Source of the DNA: Leptolyngbyaceae cyanobacterium M33_DOE_097
GTDB taxonomy: Bacteria > Cyanobacteriota > Cyanobacteriia > Leptolyngbyales > Leptolyngbyaceae
DNA: 48,014 bases
Direction: 5' to 3'
Assembly (NCBI GenBank): GCA_015296075.1
Contig: DVDV01000248.1
Coordinates: forward strand, 1 to 48,014
The notes under the pieces were generated by a model, which saw nothing but the letters and a program-made list of their open reading frames with translations, was not told the origin of the DNA and did no database searches. This document shows, piece after piece, positions 8,515 to 15,942 of this stretch (within the stretch, counting starts at the first letter, position 1; the number at the start of each line of letters is the position of its first letter). Made by a program: the position numbers and the translations under genes.

Positions 8515-10161
8515 TTAAAAGGTGAACGTGGTGCGGAGGACACCAACATACTGGGTATCGTTGCGGCTGTTGTTTTCTGGGTTAAACACAACCCAAAAAC
8601 CGGGGGTAATGGCGATGAAATCATTAAGCTGCAAGCGGTAGAACACTTCTAAGTGATAGGCAGTATCTCGGTCTTCTTGCACATCGCTGTTGCTGATGCG
8701 GGGGGGAATGCCAATCAAAATTCCGGGTAGGTAGCCACGCCCACCGACATCAGGGAAGGTTAGGCCGATCGCACCATACCAAATGCTGGCATCATCGCCT
8801 TCATCGACAGAAGTTAGAATGGTGCCGCCCGTCCCATCAGAAAGCGAACTCAACCCTGATGTGACCGCATTCGCTGTGATGTAGCCACCAAAGGCATGAA
8901 TCTGGAAGTTGGGCGCGACCCGGACAAACCCCGACAAACTAAAGAGATTGGCTTCTGTGGCGATCGCGTCACCAAAGGGCTTGTCGGCCAAAGCACTGCC
9001 TGTTCCTGCGGTTAAGGAAGTTGTGCCACCGGGGGCATAGTTGCGGGCATAGCCTAAACCAACACCGCCCCAATCCCAACGGTAGACAAGCTGCGCCATG
9101 GCCAAATAACCACCATTAAACAGACCTGCCTTATCAGACGGATCGTTTGGTGCAGCCGCCAAGTAACCCACCGTCAAAATTAAATCGTCTGTAAACTTCC
9201 AGTTCAGGGCAGCACCCCCACCCCCACGCCGGTAGAAGGGGTTGTACTCCCCAAAGCGAGAGGGAATGCCCAGACCATCATCGGCGATCGTGGGTGGTGT
9301 AACCGTGTCAGTAATATCGGTAAAGCCAATCCCCACTGGGCCTACGGTTGCCTCTAGCGTCTCTGTAATCGGGAATCGGTAGAGTAAATGGGGCACAAAG
9401 ACATCATTACCCAAATCATCGGCAAAGTTGAGCTGGGTCATGCCGGTGCCTGTCGCCGCCACAATCGAGCTAGAACCTGGCGCATTAAAGAAATTGCCAA
9501 ACTCTAGCCGAACTCGCAGAAAGTCGCGTCCTGAAAAGCTGCTCTCTAAGTTGAAGCGTGCCCGGTTTGCGAAGATCGTATTGGTCTCATCTGAGTCTCC
9601 ACCGACGCTGTTACCAAACGTATCGGTAATGGCGGTAATAACCTGAGCATTCAGCTTGGTTGTAGTTGAGAACTGCTGTCTTTCTAAAGTGGTTGCCCGG
9701 ACTTCGAGCGCATCAACCCTTCCCCTTAACGTGGCCAGCTCTACAGCAAACTCTGCTTGTAACTTTCTAAGCGCTTCCAGATCTTCTTTTTTGACAAAAT
9801 CTGCTGTGTTAGCCGCAATGAGTTCACTGATGCGATCGAGACAGGCATTGAGTCCGGCTGCAAACTCAAATCGGCTCAGCGATTGATTTCCCCGAAACGT
9901 TTGATCCGGGTAACCCACAATGCAACCATATCGCTCAACCAATGATTGCAATGCCTGAAATGCCCAGTCGGTAGGCCGAACATCTGATAGTTGCGAAACA
10001 GAAGTAACCTGAGACATTGAAGCAAGGTCGTTAAACTCGGCCTCAGTATCTTCTAGATAAGGTTGCTTTAGCGCAGGATTTGCTAACACAAATGGTTGCC
10101 AACAGCTAAGCAAAGCACTTATTACAGCGATTTTAAAAGTAAAGAAGAAATGTGTTTTCAT
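8515..10161 (-). CDS. SLH-domain OprB-type outer-membrane porin (iron uptake porin family)
   Basis: A 548-residue outer-membrane protein. An N-terminal signal peptide (about residues 1-28, ending LLSCWQPFVLA) is followed by a surface-layer-homology domain at about 60-115 (VRPTDWAFQALQSLVERYGC, YPDQTFRGNQSLSRFEFAAG), which anchors the protein to the periplasmic wall. A coiled coil follows at about 118-165 (LEALRKLQAEFAVELATLRG), and then a C-terminal OprB-like beta-barrel of alternating aromatic strands ending in phenylalanine (RTTFTF). This is the SomA/SomB architecture, the main porin class of cyanobacterial outer membranes; many members are annotated as iron-uptake porins because of work in Synechocystis. 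Passage of small ions and solutes is the family role. It could also let GlcNAc through for the PTS further right (speculative). It is monocistronic. Confidence 0.93.
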   Translation of the reverse strand: MKTHFFFTFKIAVISALLSCWQPFVLANPALKQPYLEDTEAEFNDLASMSQVTSVSQLSDVRPTDWAFQALQSLVERYGCIVGYPDQTFRGNQSLSRFEFAAGLNACLDRISELIAANTADFVKKEDLEALRKLQAEFAVELATLRGRVDALEVRATTLERQQFSTTTKLNAQVITAITDTFGNSVGGDSDETNTIFANRARFNLESSFSGRDFLRVRLEFGNFFNAPGSSSIVAATGTGMTQLNFADDLGNDVFVPHLLYRFPITETLEATVGPVGIGFTDITDTVTPPTIADDGLGIPSRFGEYNPFYRRGGGGAALNWKFTDDLILTVGYLAAAPNDPSDKAGLFNGGYLAMAQLVYRWDWGGVGLGYARNYAPGGTTSLTAGTGSALADKPFGDAIATEANLFSLSGFVRVAPNFQIHAFGGYITANAVTSGLSSLSDGTGGTILTSVDEGDDASIWYGAIGLTFPDVGGRGYLPGILIGIPPRISNSDVQEDRDTAYHLEVFYRLQLNDFIAITPGFWVVFNPENNSRNDTQYVGVLRTTFTF

Positions 10162-10738
10162 TAGCTTGAAGCTTTAGCTATGAGTAAAGAATTAACCTTA
10201 TATAAAACGGATAAAAGCAAGGAAAAAGCTATCTAAAGAGGGGTATTTGATGAACTGCACTAAACTTGACAATTTTGGGTTGCTTTGTGTCAAAAACGAA
10301 ATTTATTTCAAAAGCAAAAATATTTTGGTTTGTTCTAAGGACTTCTGTTTATTGTTAATGAGACGATCTAACCAGCACTTACTGAATCTCATATTGGAGA
10401 AGTGGCTCCCAATGGTTTTTGCGATAAAAGTGTTTCATAACCTTAATAATGGTTGGAGTGAATGTGACGTTTGATAAATTCAGTTGAAAAAGGGTGATCG
10501 ACAAGATTTTGAGATAGTCATAAGTCAGATCCAGTCGTCCTATTTGGAATGTGAGGGATTTTTCCAGGTACAACCTTTCTAATCTTTCTTTTAATCTCCA
10601 ATAGATTTGGGCGGGTAATCAAGTTGAAAATTGATAAAAAATAGTTAAATCAATTAGTCGCTTTTCTGCAACACTACGATCGCCCCTAGATCACATTTCT
10701 GATTTTTTGCAACGCAACGACACGAGTTAGTTTTAGTT
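10162..10738. other. Intergenic spacer between divergent porin and DUF1823 genes
   Basis: AT-rich 577-base region holding the promoters of the divergently transcribed porin and DUF1823/bioF genes. A 7-bp inverted repeat, AATTGAT (10629-10635) and ATCAATT (10649-10655), separated by 13 bases, lies about 85 bases before the DUF1823 start and could be an operator or a small hairpin. Short open frames on both strands have no coding character. No RNA gene was recognised. Confidence 0.35.
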
Positions 10739-11158
10739 ATGGATGACAACACAACCGCTTTATTTACTCCCCTTGCTATTGCCCCCGATCAACTACCACC
10801 GTTAAGCACAGAAACCATCTGGCAAATCATCAATGATGAGATTGATGACGAAACAGCCAGGGCGCTGGTGTGGCACTACTTGGGCTATCGATTTGACCCT
10901 GCCACGCAACAGTGGGATGCCTCGGCAGTTCCGGCTGATTGGCGAGAAACCTATCCCTTACCGCCCGACTTTATTGGCGATCGCCCCCCGGTTGTCAAAC
11001 TGACGCGCTCCATCCCACCCGAAAACAAACAACTGCTGAAGGAAAAGCTAGGCTTCAAGGGGTATCAGGTCGGCGAATTGGTGCCTCGGAAGACTCGTCG
11101 CGCGACGATCGCCAACTGGTTACTCAGCTATATGCAGCAGCAGGGTATGCTCAATTAG
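10739..11158 (+). CDS. DUF1823 family protein
   Basis: A 139-residue protein of DUF1823, a family confined to cyanobacteria and plastid-bearing eukaryotes, of unknown function. The family core is clear: ALVWHYLGYRFDPATQQWD, then FIGDRPPVVKLTRSIPPENK, then LLKEKLGFKGYQVGELVPRK and finally TRRATIANWLLSYMQ. The acidic N-terminal half (IINDEIDDETA) is helical in appearance. No signal peptide or membrane segment. The stop is 45 bases before the bioF start on the same strand, so the two are probably co-transcribed; whether there is any functional tie to biotin synthesis is unknown. Confidence 0.85.
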   Translation: MDDNTTALFTPLAIAPDQLPPLSTETIWQIINDEIDDETARALVWHYLGYRFDPATQQWDASAVPADWRETYPLPPDFIGDRPPVVKLTRSIPPENKQLLKEKLGFKGYQVGELVPRKTRRATIANWLLSYMQQQGMLN

Positions 11159-11203
11159 CGACTCCAAACCCGATCCTCGCACTAGAAACTGAACTGACAC
11201 AAA

Positions 11204-12400
11204 ATGCCATCCCCGTATGACTGGCTAGACGATGCCTTAACAACCATTCACCGAGCTGGATGGTACCGCTCTGTAAAGACGATTGCAGGCCAACCAGGGG
11301 CGGTCGTTTGTTTGAATGGTCAAACGGTCAATAACTTTGGCAGCAACGATTACCTGGGGTTGGCCGGAGATGCGCGGTTGATGCAGGCGGCGATCGCGGC
11401 GACTCAGACCTATGGCACTGGCAGCACGGGCTCGCGACTCATTACCGGACACCGGGAACTGCATCAGGAGCTAGAGCAGGCGATCGCCCAGCTCAAACAA
11501 ACTGAAGCGGCGATTGTGTTTAGCTCTGGCTATCTGGCTAATTTAGGGACAGTCAGTGCACTGGTGGGCAAGCGCGATTTGGTTTTGTCTGATCAATACA
11601 ATCACGCTAGCCTCAAACATGGGGCCAGTCTGAGTGGTGCAACCATCCTTGAATATCGCCACTGTGACATGCAGGAGCTAGAGCAAAAACTGGCCAGTCA
11701 GCGATCGCAGTTTCGCCATTGCCTCATCTTGACTGATAGCGTTTTCAGCATGGATGGAGATCTCTGTCCCCTACCGACCTTGCTCAACCTGGCCAATCAG
11801 TTTGACTGCATGTTGCTAGTTGATGAAGCACACGGTACGGGCGTGCTGGGCAAAACAGGGGCCGGCTGTGTTGAGCAGTTTGGCTGCACCGGACAAGAAT
11901 TGATTCAAGTTGGGACGCTCAGCAAAGCTCTGGGCAGCTTGGGCGGCTATGTCGCAGGCTCAGCTACTCTGATCGACTTTCTGCGAAATCGCGCCCCCAC
12001 CTGGATCTACACCACCGGACTCTCACCGGCCGATACCGCCGCCGCTCTGGCGGCGATTCAAATTGTGCACGCCGAACCCGAACGGCGCGATCGCCTCTGG
12101 CACAACCGCCGCTACTTAGAAACTTCTCTGACACAGCATCTTGCTGATTTGCCCCCCAGCTTTACCCTCCTCCCTTCTGAATCACCAATTCTGTGTCTGC
12201 AAGTCGATCGCCCGACCACCGCGTTAGCTCTCTCGCAAACTTTGTTAGAACGGGGCAGTTTTGTCCCGGCGGTGCGTCCGCCAACCGTACCGACCAGCCG
12301 CCTCCGCATCACGTTGATGGCGACTCACACAACCGAGCAGATTCAGCAACTCAGCGATGATCTGCACCAGGCCGTTAAGAATCTGCCACTTCTCGACTGA
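11204..12400 (+). CDS. bioF: 8-amino-7-oxononanoate synthase
   Basis: BioF, a PLP-dependent alpha-oxoamine synthase that condenses pimeloyl-CoA or pimeloyl-ACP with L-alanine, the first committed step of biotin-ring assembly in the cytosol. The 398-residue length is normal. Diagnostic elements: [14 protein letters not shown] near residue 43, [12 protein letters not shown] at 71-82, His134 that stacks on PLP, the DEAH motif with Asp207 and His210, and the PLP-binding Lys241 in [15 protein letters not shown]. Related enzymes (glycine C-acetyltransferase, 5-aminolevulinate synthase, serine palmitoyltransferase) share the fold; BioF is preferred from length and N-terminus, but KBL-type activity cannot be excluded by eye. 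No other bio gene is adjacent; it follows the DUF1823 gene. Confidence 0.88.
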   Translation: MPSPYDWLDDALTTIHRAGWYRSVKTIAGQPGAVVCLNGQTVNNFGSNDYLGLAGDARLMQAAIAATQTYGTGSTGSRLITGHRELHQELEQAIAQLKQTEAAIVFSSGYLANLGTVSALVGKRDLVLSDQYNHASLKHGASLSGATILEYRHCDMQELEQKLASQRSQFRHCLILTDSVFSMDGDLCPLPTLLNLANQFDCMLLVDEAHGTGVLGKTGAGCVEQFGCTGQELIQVGTLSKALGSLGGYVAGSATLIDFLRNRAPTWIYTTGLSPADTAAALAAIQIVHAEPERRDRLWHNRRYLETSLTQHLADLPPSFTLLPSESPILCLQVDRPTTALALSQTLLERGSFVPAVRPPTVPTSRLRITLMATHTTEQIQQLSDDLHQAVKNLPLLD

Positions 12401-12468
12401 GAATGTTAGCCTGGGATTATAGACAAATTTTTAGTATATTTGTACTATAAAAAGATGGAAATTGGGCA

Positions 12469-13245
12469 ATGCAGGAGCAAGACGAGCGGGGAGTCGGTGT
12501 TGTGTTGCGAAATCTAAGTATGATGCTGGCGGGTGGGCTGATTGCTGCAACGGCGGTTGGTTCCTTTTGGGCAGTTCGCATGGGCGATCGCCTACTTTCG
12601 TCAGCCCAAAACTTTTTGAATGCGCCACCCCCGTCGCCTCAGGTAGATGTGCGATCGATTGTGATTGAGCAAGTGCGCGAAGCCAGCGATCTCACGACGG
12701 CTGTGTTTTCCATGCAGGCGGTTGTGCCCACCAGTCAGGATGTGAAGCTGGGCAACTTCACCGTTGGCACCACGAAGCTACTCTACATCGCTCATGGACA
12801 GGTGCAAGCTGGCGTTGATCTGAGCCAAATTCGCGCCAGTGATGCTCAAATATCTGGCAACAGCATTCAGTTTCAGATCCCAGCACCCCGCATTCTCGAT
12901 AGCAAGGTGGATGTGAATCGTTCGAGTGTTTACGACTACAATCGCGGCTTTCTCAATCTGGGCCCTGATGTTGCCCCCGACTTGCAAACCGCCGCTCAAA
13001 AAGAAGCCCTCACCTCAATTGTCAGAGCCGCTTGTGACGATGGTATTTTGCAACGCGCGGGCGATCGCGCTAAACAGGTCGTGACTCGCTTACTTACCAC
13101 CGCAGGCTATACCCAGGTAAATGTCACGCAGGCTCCCCCTGTGAGTGCTTCGTGCGTCGCGTCGGCTCAATCATCTCCAAATCCAGCCCCAACCCCTGCA
13201 AATCCGGCTCCCAGCACTGCACCCGCAGCAGAGCGGCAACTGTAG
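12469..13245 (+). CDS. DUF4230 domain protein, membrane-anchored
   Basis: A 258-residue protein with one N-terminal membrane anchor (about residues 17-40, MLAGGLIAATAVGSFWAV) and a periplasmic or extracytoplasmic DUF4230 domain at about 65-225: VRSIVIEQVREASDLTTAVF, TKLLYIAHGQVQAGVDLSQI, then ISGNSIQFQIPAPRILDSKV and YNRGFLNLGP. The last 30 residues are low-complexity Pro/Ala/Ser. The family is widespread in cyanobacteria and Firmicutes; its function is not known. The ATG at 12469 gives a short charged leader before the anchor. It is likely monocistronic, 68 bases after bioF and facing the HicB-like gene. Confidence 0.82.
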   Translation: MQEQDERGVGVVLRNLSMMLAGGLIAATAVGSFWAVRMGDRLLSSAQNFLNAPPPSPQVDVRSIVIEQVREASDLTTAVFSMQAVVPTSQDVKLGNFTVGTTKLLYIAHGQVQAGVDLSQIRASDAQISGNSIQFQIPAPRILDSKVDVNRSSVYDYNRGFLNLGPDVAPDLQTAAQKEALTSIVRAACDDGILQRAGDRAKQVVTRLLTTAGYTQVNVTQAPPVSASCVASAQSSPNPAPTPANPAPSTAPAAERQL

Positions 13246-13263
13246 TTTAGGCTGCGAGACGGG

Positions 13264-13488
13264 CTAAATATGCTGCAAGGATTGATCAAATAACTGTGGC
13301 TCTGGTAAAGGCTTACCTTCATTCCGCGTTGATTCAGTCAGTAGCTCTAAAACGTCTTGGGCGTTCTTTAAGGCTGCTTCATACGTTTCCCCATGCGTGT
13401 GACAGTATCCTCCCCACTCTGGAAGACTGACAACATAGCACTGATCTGCTTCTGACCACTGAATCATGATGCTGTATCGATGACTCAT
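13264..13488 (-). CDS. HicB-like antitoxin family protein
   Basis: A 74-residue protein with the HicB partial RNase H-like fold: YSIMIQWSEADQCYVVSLPE near the start, a Gly-rich turn WGGYCHTHGETYEAALKNAQ and the helix DVLELLTESTRNEGKPLPEP. HicB proteins neutralise HicA RNA-degrading toxins. No HicA gene lies next to it, and it lacks the C-terminal DNA-binding domain of longer HicBs, so it may be an orphan or have another partner. Its ATG overlaps by four bases (ATGA) the end of a decayed upstream reading frame, indicating it was once the second gene of a translationally coupled pair. Confidence 0.8.
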   Translation of the reverse strand: MSHRYSIMIQWSEADQCYVVSLPEWGGYCHTHGETYEAALKNAQDVLELLTESTRNEGKPLPEPQLFDQSLQHI

Positions 13489-13729
13489 GAATCTTCCTCT
13501 TCTAATTCAGCCAGCCGCTTGAGTGTCTTGGCAAATCCAGCCTTGACTCTGCCTCAAACTTGAAAGAGCGCATCCTTTAGAAGCTGAATCATTTGGTCAA
13601 TGCTCCTGTGCTGAATCTCACATTGGGTCATGCGTCGAGCTTTTCTGGTCAAGTTCAGCGCAGTTTGGGAATTCGAATGCTCTAGGAGTTGCCGACTTTA
13701 ACGATTTGAGTGCGAATTGAAGCGGCCAT
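13485..13729 (-). pseudogene. Decayed AbrB/MazE-type antitoxin remnant upstream of the HicB-like gene
   Basis: On the minus strand the ATG at 13729 opens 15 codons, MAASIRTQIVKVGNS, then a TAG at 13684-13682, after which the same frame continues SIRIPKLR before further stops. Intact SpoVT/AbrB-fold antitoxins read GNSQGIRIPK at this point, so the pattern is what a CAG-to-TAG and a Gly-to-Ser change would give. Further on, the frame leading into the HicB-like gene holds GFAKTLKRLAELEEEDS and ends with TGA overlapping the next ATG; it is blocked by a TGA just before. The region therefore looks like one or two small toxin-antitoxin genes inactivated by point changes and frameshifts. No MazF-like toxin is present. 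Confidence 0.55.
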
Positions 13730-13934
13730 AGCAACCTGTTTGAAGCGTAATTACATCGTAATCACAGCTGGGAGTGCTGCCAAGCTCAAGTGAAATCCCT
13801 GTCGATTAGAGTTTTGAAACGACTTTGCAAAATCCCTTGCTCGTAGAATGAGAGACTGAGGGAAGGAGCGATCGCCTTGTGTTTGCAAGCAAGGTAGCGA
13901 TAGGCTTAACGGCAGTCTGTTTTCATCTTTGTTT

Positions 13935-14750
13935 ATGAAAGCCAGTGAACTCAAATTTGTTTTGAAATTGCTTGGGCACCCGCCTGAATATCGGGTTGCG
14001 TTGAGTGAGATGAAAACTCCGGCAAAGGTGGGCGATCGCGAGAAGTTATGTCGAGAGCTGAGCGATCGCGAGTTGGTCGCTTATAGCAGTGAGATTCGCA
14101 AATTTCGGATTGAGCCACCGGGCAAAGCGTTGTTGCGGCTAAAAAATGCTGACCTGCCTATCTCAGAAACAGAGTTGAAGATTTTGCAGGCGTGTCGCTC
14201 TGGTAGCAAATCAGTAGCAGGCTTCAAAGCTTTGGGAGCGGCGTTACAACCGATTTTGAAAGGGTTGAGCGATCGCGGGTTGATCAAGGTGACAGAAGAG
14301 AAAATCAAAGATGTGTGGTTGAGCGATCGGGGCAAGCTCTACCTGCGTGATGATTGCAACCCAACCGGCAACACCACTATTAGTCTCACATTGCTCAGCC
14401 ACTACCTGCGCTTTCTCCGCAAACCGTTGGACTTAACGCTGGAAGCAGGTTCGAGAGCAGCAGCTTCGCCAGGGTTGGGCAAACCGAGTGACGCTGAGTT
14501 GCTGACTCTGATTGCCAACTTAGACAAAGAACTGGGAACTGAAAACTATCTGCCGATCTTTCATCTGCGCGAAAAGTTGCAGCACTCGCTGACGCGGTTG
14601 GAGCTAGATGAAGCACTGTATCGCCTCCAACGTGATGACAAGCTAGAGTTGAGTTCGCTGCAAGAAGCGATCGCCTACACGTCTGAGCAAGTTGAGGCAG
14701 GCATTCCACAAGAAATTGGGGGGGCACTCTTTTTCATTTCGCTAATTTGA
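13935..14750 (+). CDS. Conserved cyanobacterial protein with winged-helix-like repeats
   Basis: A 271-residue soluble protein I recognise only as a conserved cyanobacterial type. It opens with MKASELKFVLKLLGHPPEYR, a helical segment. Two similar halves follow at about residues 8-70 and 80-140, each with helices and an LSDRxL/GL turn (CRELSDRELV, LKGLSDRGLIKVTEE), reminiscent of winged-helix domains; a third comparable segment lies near 180-250 (LREKLQHSLTRLELDEALYR). DNA or protein binding is possible but not shown. I use the ATG at 13935; a TTG two codons upstream is unlikely. HIP1 sites at the LSDR turns encode part of the repeat. Confidence 0.7.
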   Translation: MKASELKFVLKLLGHPPEYRVALSEMKTPAKVGDREKLCRELSDRELVAYSSEIRKFRIEPPGKALLRLKNADLPISETELKILQACRSGSKSVAGFKALGAALQPILKGLSDRGLIKVTEEKIKDVWLSDRGKLYLRDDCNPTGNTTISLTLLSHYLRFLRKPLDLTLEAGSRAAASPGLGKPSDAELLTLIANLDKELGTENYLPIFHLREKLQHSLTRLELDEALYRLQRDDKLELSSLQEAIAYTSEQVEAGIPQEIGGALFFISLI

Positions 14751-14796
14751 GCGGCTATTTCGCTTGAACGTTTTTTAGGGCAAGGAAATTCACGCA

Positions 14797-15609
14797 ATGG
14801 CAAAAACTGTTTTTGTTACGGGTGCTTCGAGTGGCATTGGCAAAGCAACGGTGGATATCTTTCAGCGGAACGGGTGGAATGTCGTCGCAACCATGCGATC
14901 GCCCGAAACCGCGACCGATTTAACCGAACAGAATGTCTTGCGCTTGCGACTTGACGTAACGGAGTCAGGCTCAATTCAAGCGGCAGTTGAGGCGGCGATC
15001 GCGAAGTTTGGCAGCATCGATGTGTTAGTCAACAATGCGGGGTATGCCCTGATTGGGACGTTTGAAGCCTGTACGCCAGAGCAAATTCAGCGGCAGTTTG
15101 AGACGAATGTGTTTGGGTTGATGAATGTAACACGGGCAGTGTTGCCGGGAATGCGCGATCGCAACACAGGCACCATCATCAATCTCTCTTCGATTGGTGG
15201 ACGCATGGCGTTTCCGCTCTACAGCCTGTATCACGCGACCAAGTGGGCTGTAGATGGCTTTTCGGACTCGTTGCAGTATGAGCTAGAACCCTTCAATATT
15301 CGAGTGCGAATCATTGAGCCAGGGCCAATTAAAACGGATTTTTACTCGCGATCTCTAGATTTAGCCACGCAGCCACACTTGACCGCTTATGACGCGATTG
15401 CCCAAAAAGTTTTGCCAAATCTGAAGCGAATTGGGGAAACAGGTTCACCACCAGAAGTGACGGCAGCAGTGATTTATCAGGCGGCGATCGATCCAAGCAA
15501 ACGGTTACGCTACCCGGCCGGAGGAAATGCGAGTGCATTGCTAGCTCTGCGGAAGTATTTGCCGGATGTGCTGTTTAAGCAAATTGTGCGGTATGCGATG
15601 TTGCGATAG
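14797..15609 (+). CDS. Short-chain dehydrogenase/reductase (classical SDR)
   Basis: A 270-residue classical SDR. The Rossmann cofactor motif is TGASSGIG (8-15), the NNAG motif lies at 79-82, and the catalytic Ser (131 or 132), Tyr145 and Lys149 are in INLSSIGG and YHATKW. The PG motif after strand six is IIEPGPIKTDF. The basic residue after the second strand (ATMRS) suggests NADP(H). The substrate cannot be told; close relatives are annotated as general oxidoreductases. It is 46 bases after the winged-helix-like gene on the same strand, so co-transcription is possible, and is followed by a 333-base spacer before the nag genes. Confidence 0.88.
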   Translation: MAKTVFVTGASSGIGKATVDIFQRNGWNVVATMRSPETATDLTEQNVLRLRLDVTESGSIQAAVEAAIAKFGSIDVLVNNAGYALIGTFEACTPEQIQRQFETNVFGLMNVTRAVLPGMRDRNTGTIINLSSIGGRMAFPLYSLYHATKWAVDGFSDSLQYELEPFNIRVRIIEPGPIKTDFYSRSLDLATQPHLTAYDAIAQKVLPNLKRIGETGSPPEVTAAVIYQAAIDPSKRLRYPAGGNASALLALRKYLPDVLFKQIVRYAMLR

Positions 15610-15942
15610 ATGCTGAAATCTGTGATTTGTGGGGATTAAAGCGAAGGTTGGGGCAATTCTGCGGCTCTAAAATCTCCGCTTAAGAATTTTTGCTTTCAAA
15701 GAGAGCTGGCAAGCCTGTTTTTGCAATTGACTGCTTTGCAGAGTTTGGCTCAGAGGCAGTGCGAACAGCGATACAGAATGTTGCAAATGCGCTGCAAATG
15801 TAAAGTTCAGCGATCGCCAAAAATTAAATTATGTGATCTAGTTCTTTATCCACTTCAAAAATGCGGTCGAATTCGTATCATAAGCAGCTTTATTTGACCA
15901 ACTGTACTGAGTAGCTGCTGCCAAATTAGTCAGGAGATTTGC
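15610..15942 (+). promoter_or_regulatory. nagF: Upstream region of the nag PTS operon
   Basis: A 333-base spacer that must hold the promoter for nagF-nagE. An excellent ribosome-binding site, AGGAG at 15932-15936, lies six bases before the nagF ATG. A TTGACC at 15894-15899 could be a -35 element but lacks a good -10 at the right distance. I found no clear NagC, NagR or other operator palindrome, and no regulator gene lies beside the operon. Confidence 0.4.

Noticed and set aside
10247-10474. Small plus-strand frame in the porin/DUF1823 spacer
   Set aside because: AT-rich random-like composition and no ribosome-binding site.
15840-15942. Possible GntR/NagR operator near GTGATCTAGTTC
   Set aside because: Only half of a palindrome matches; no regulator gene nearby.
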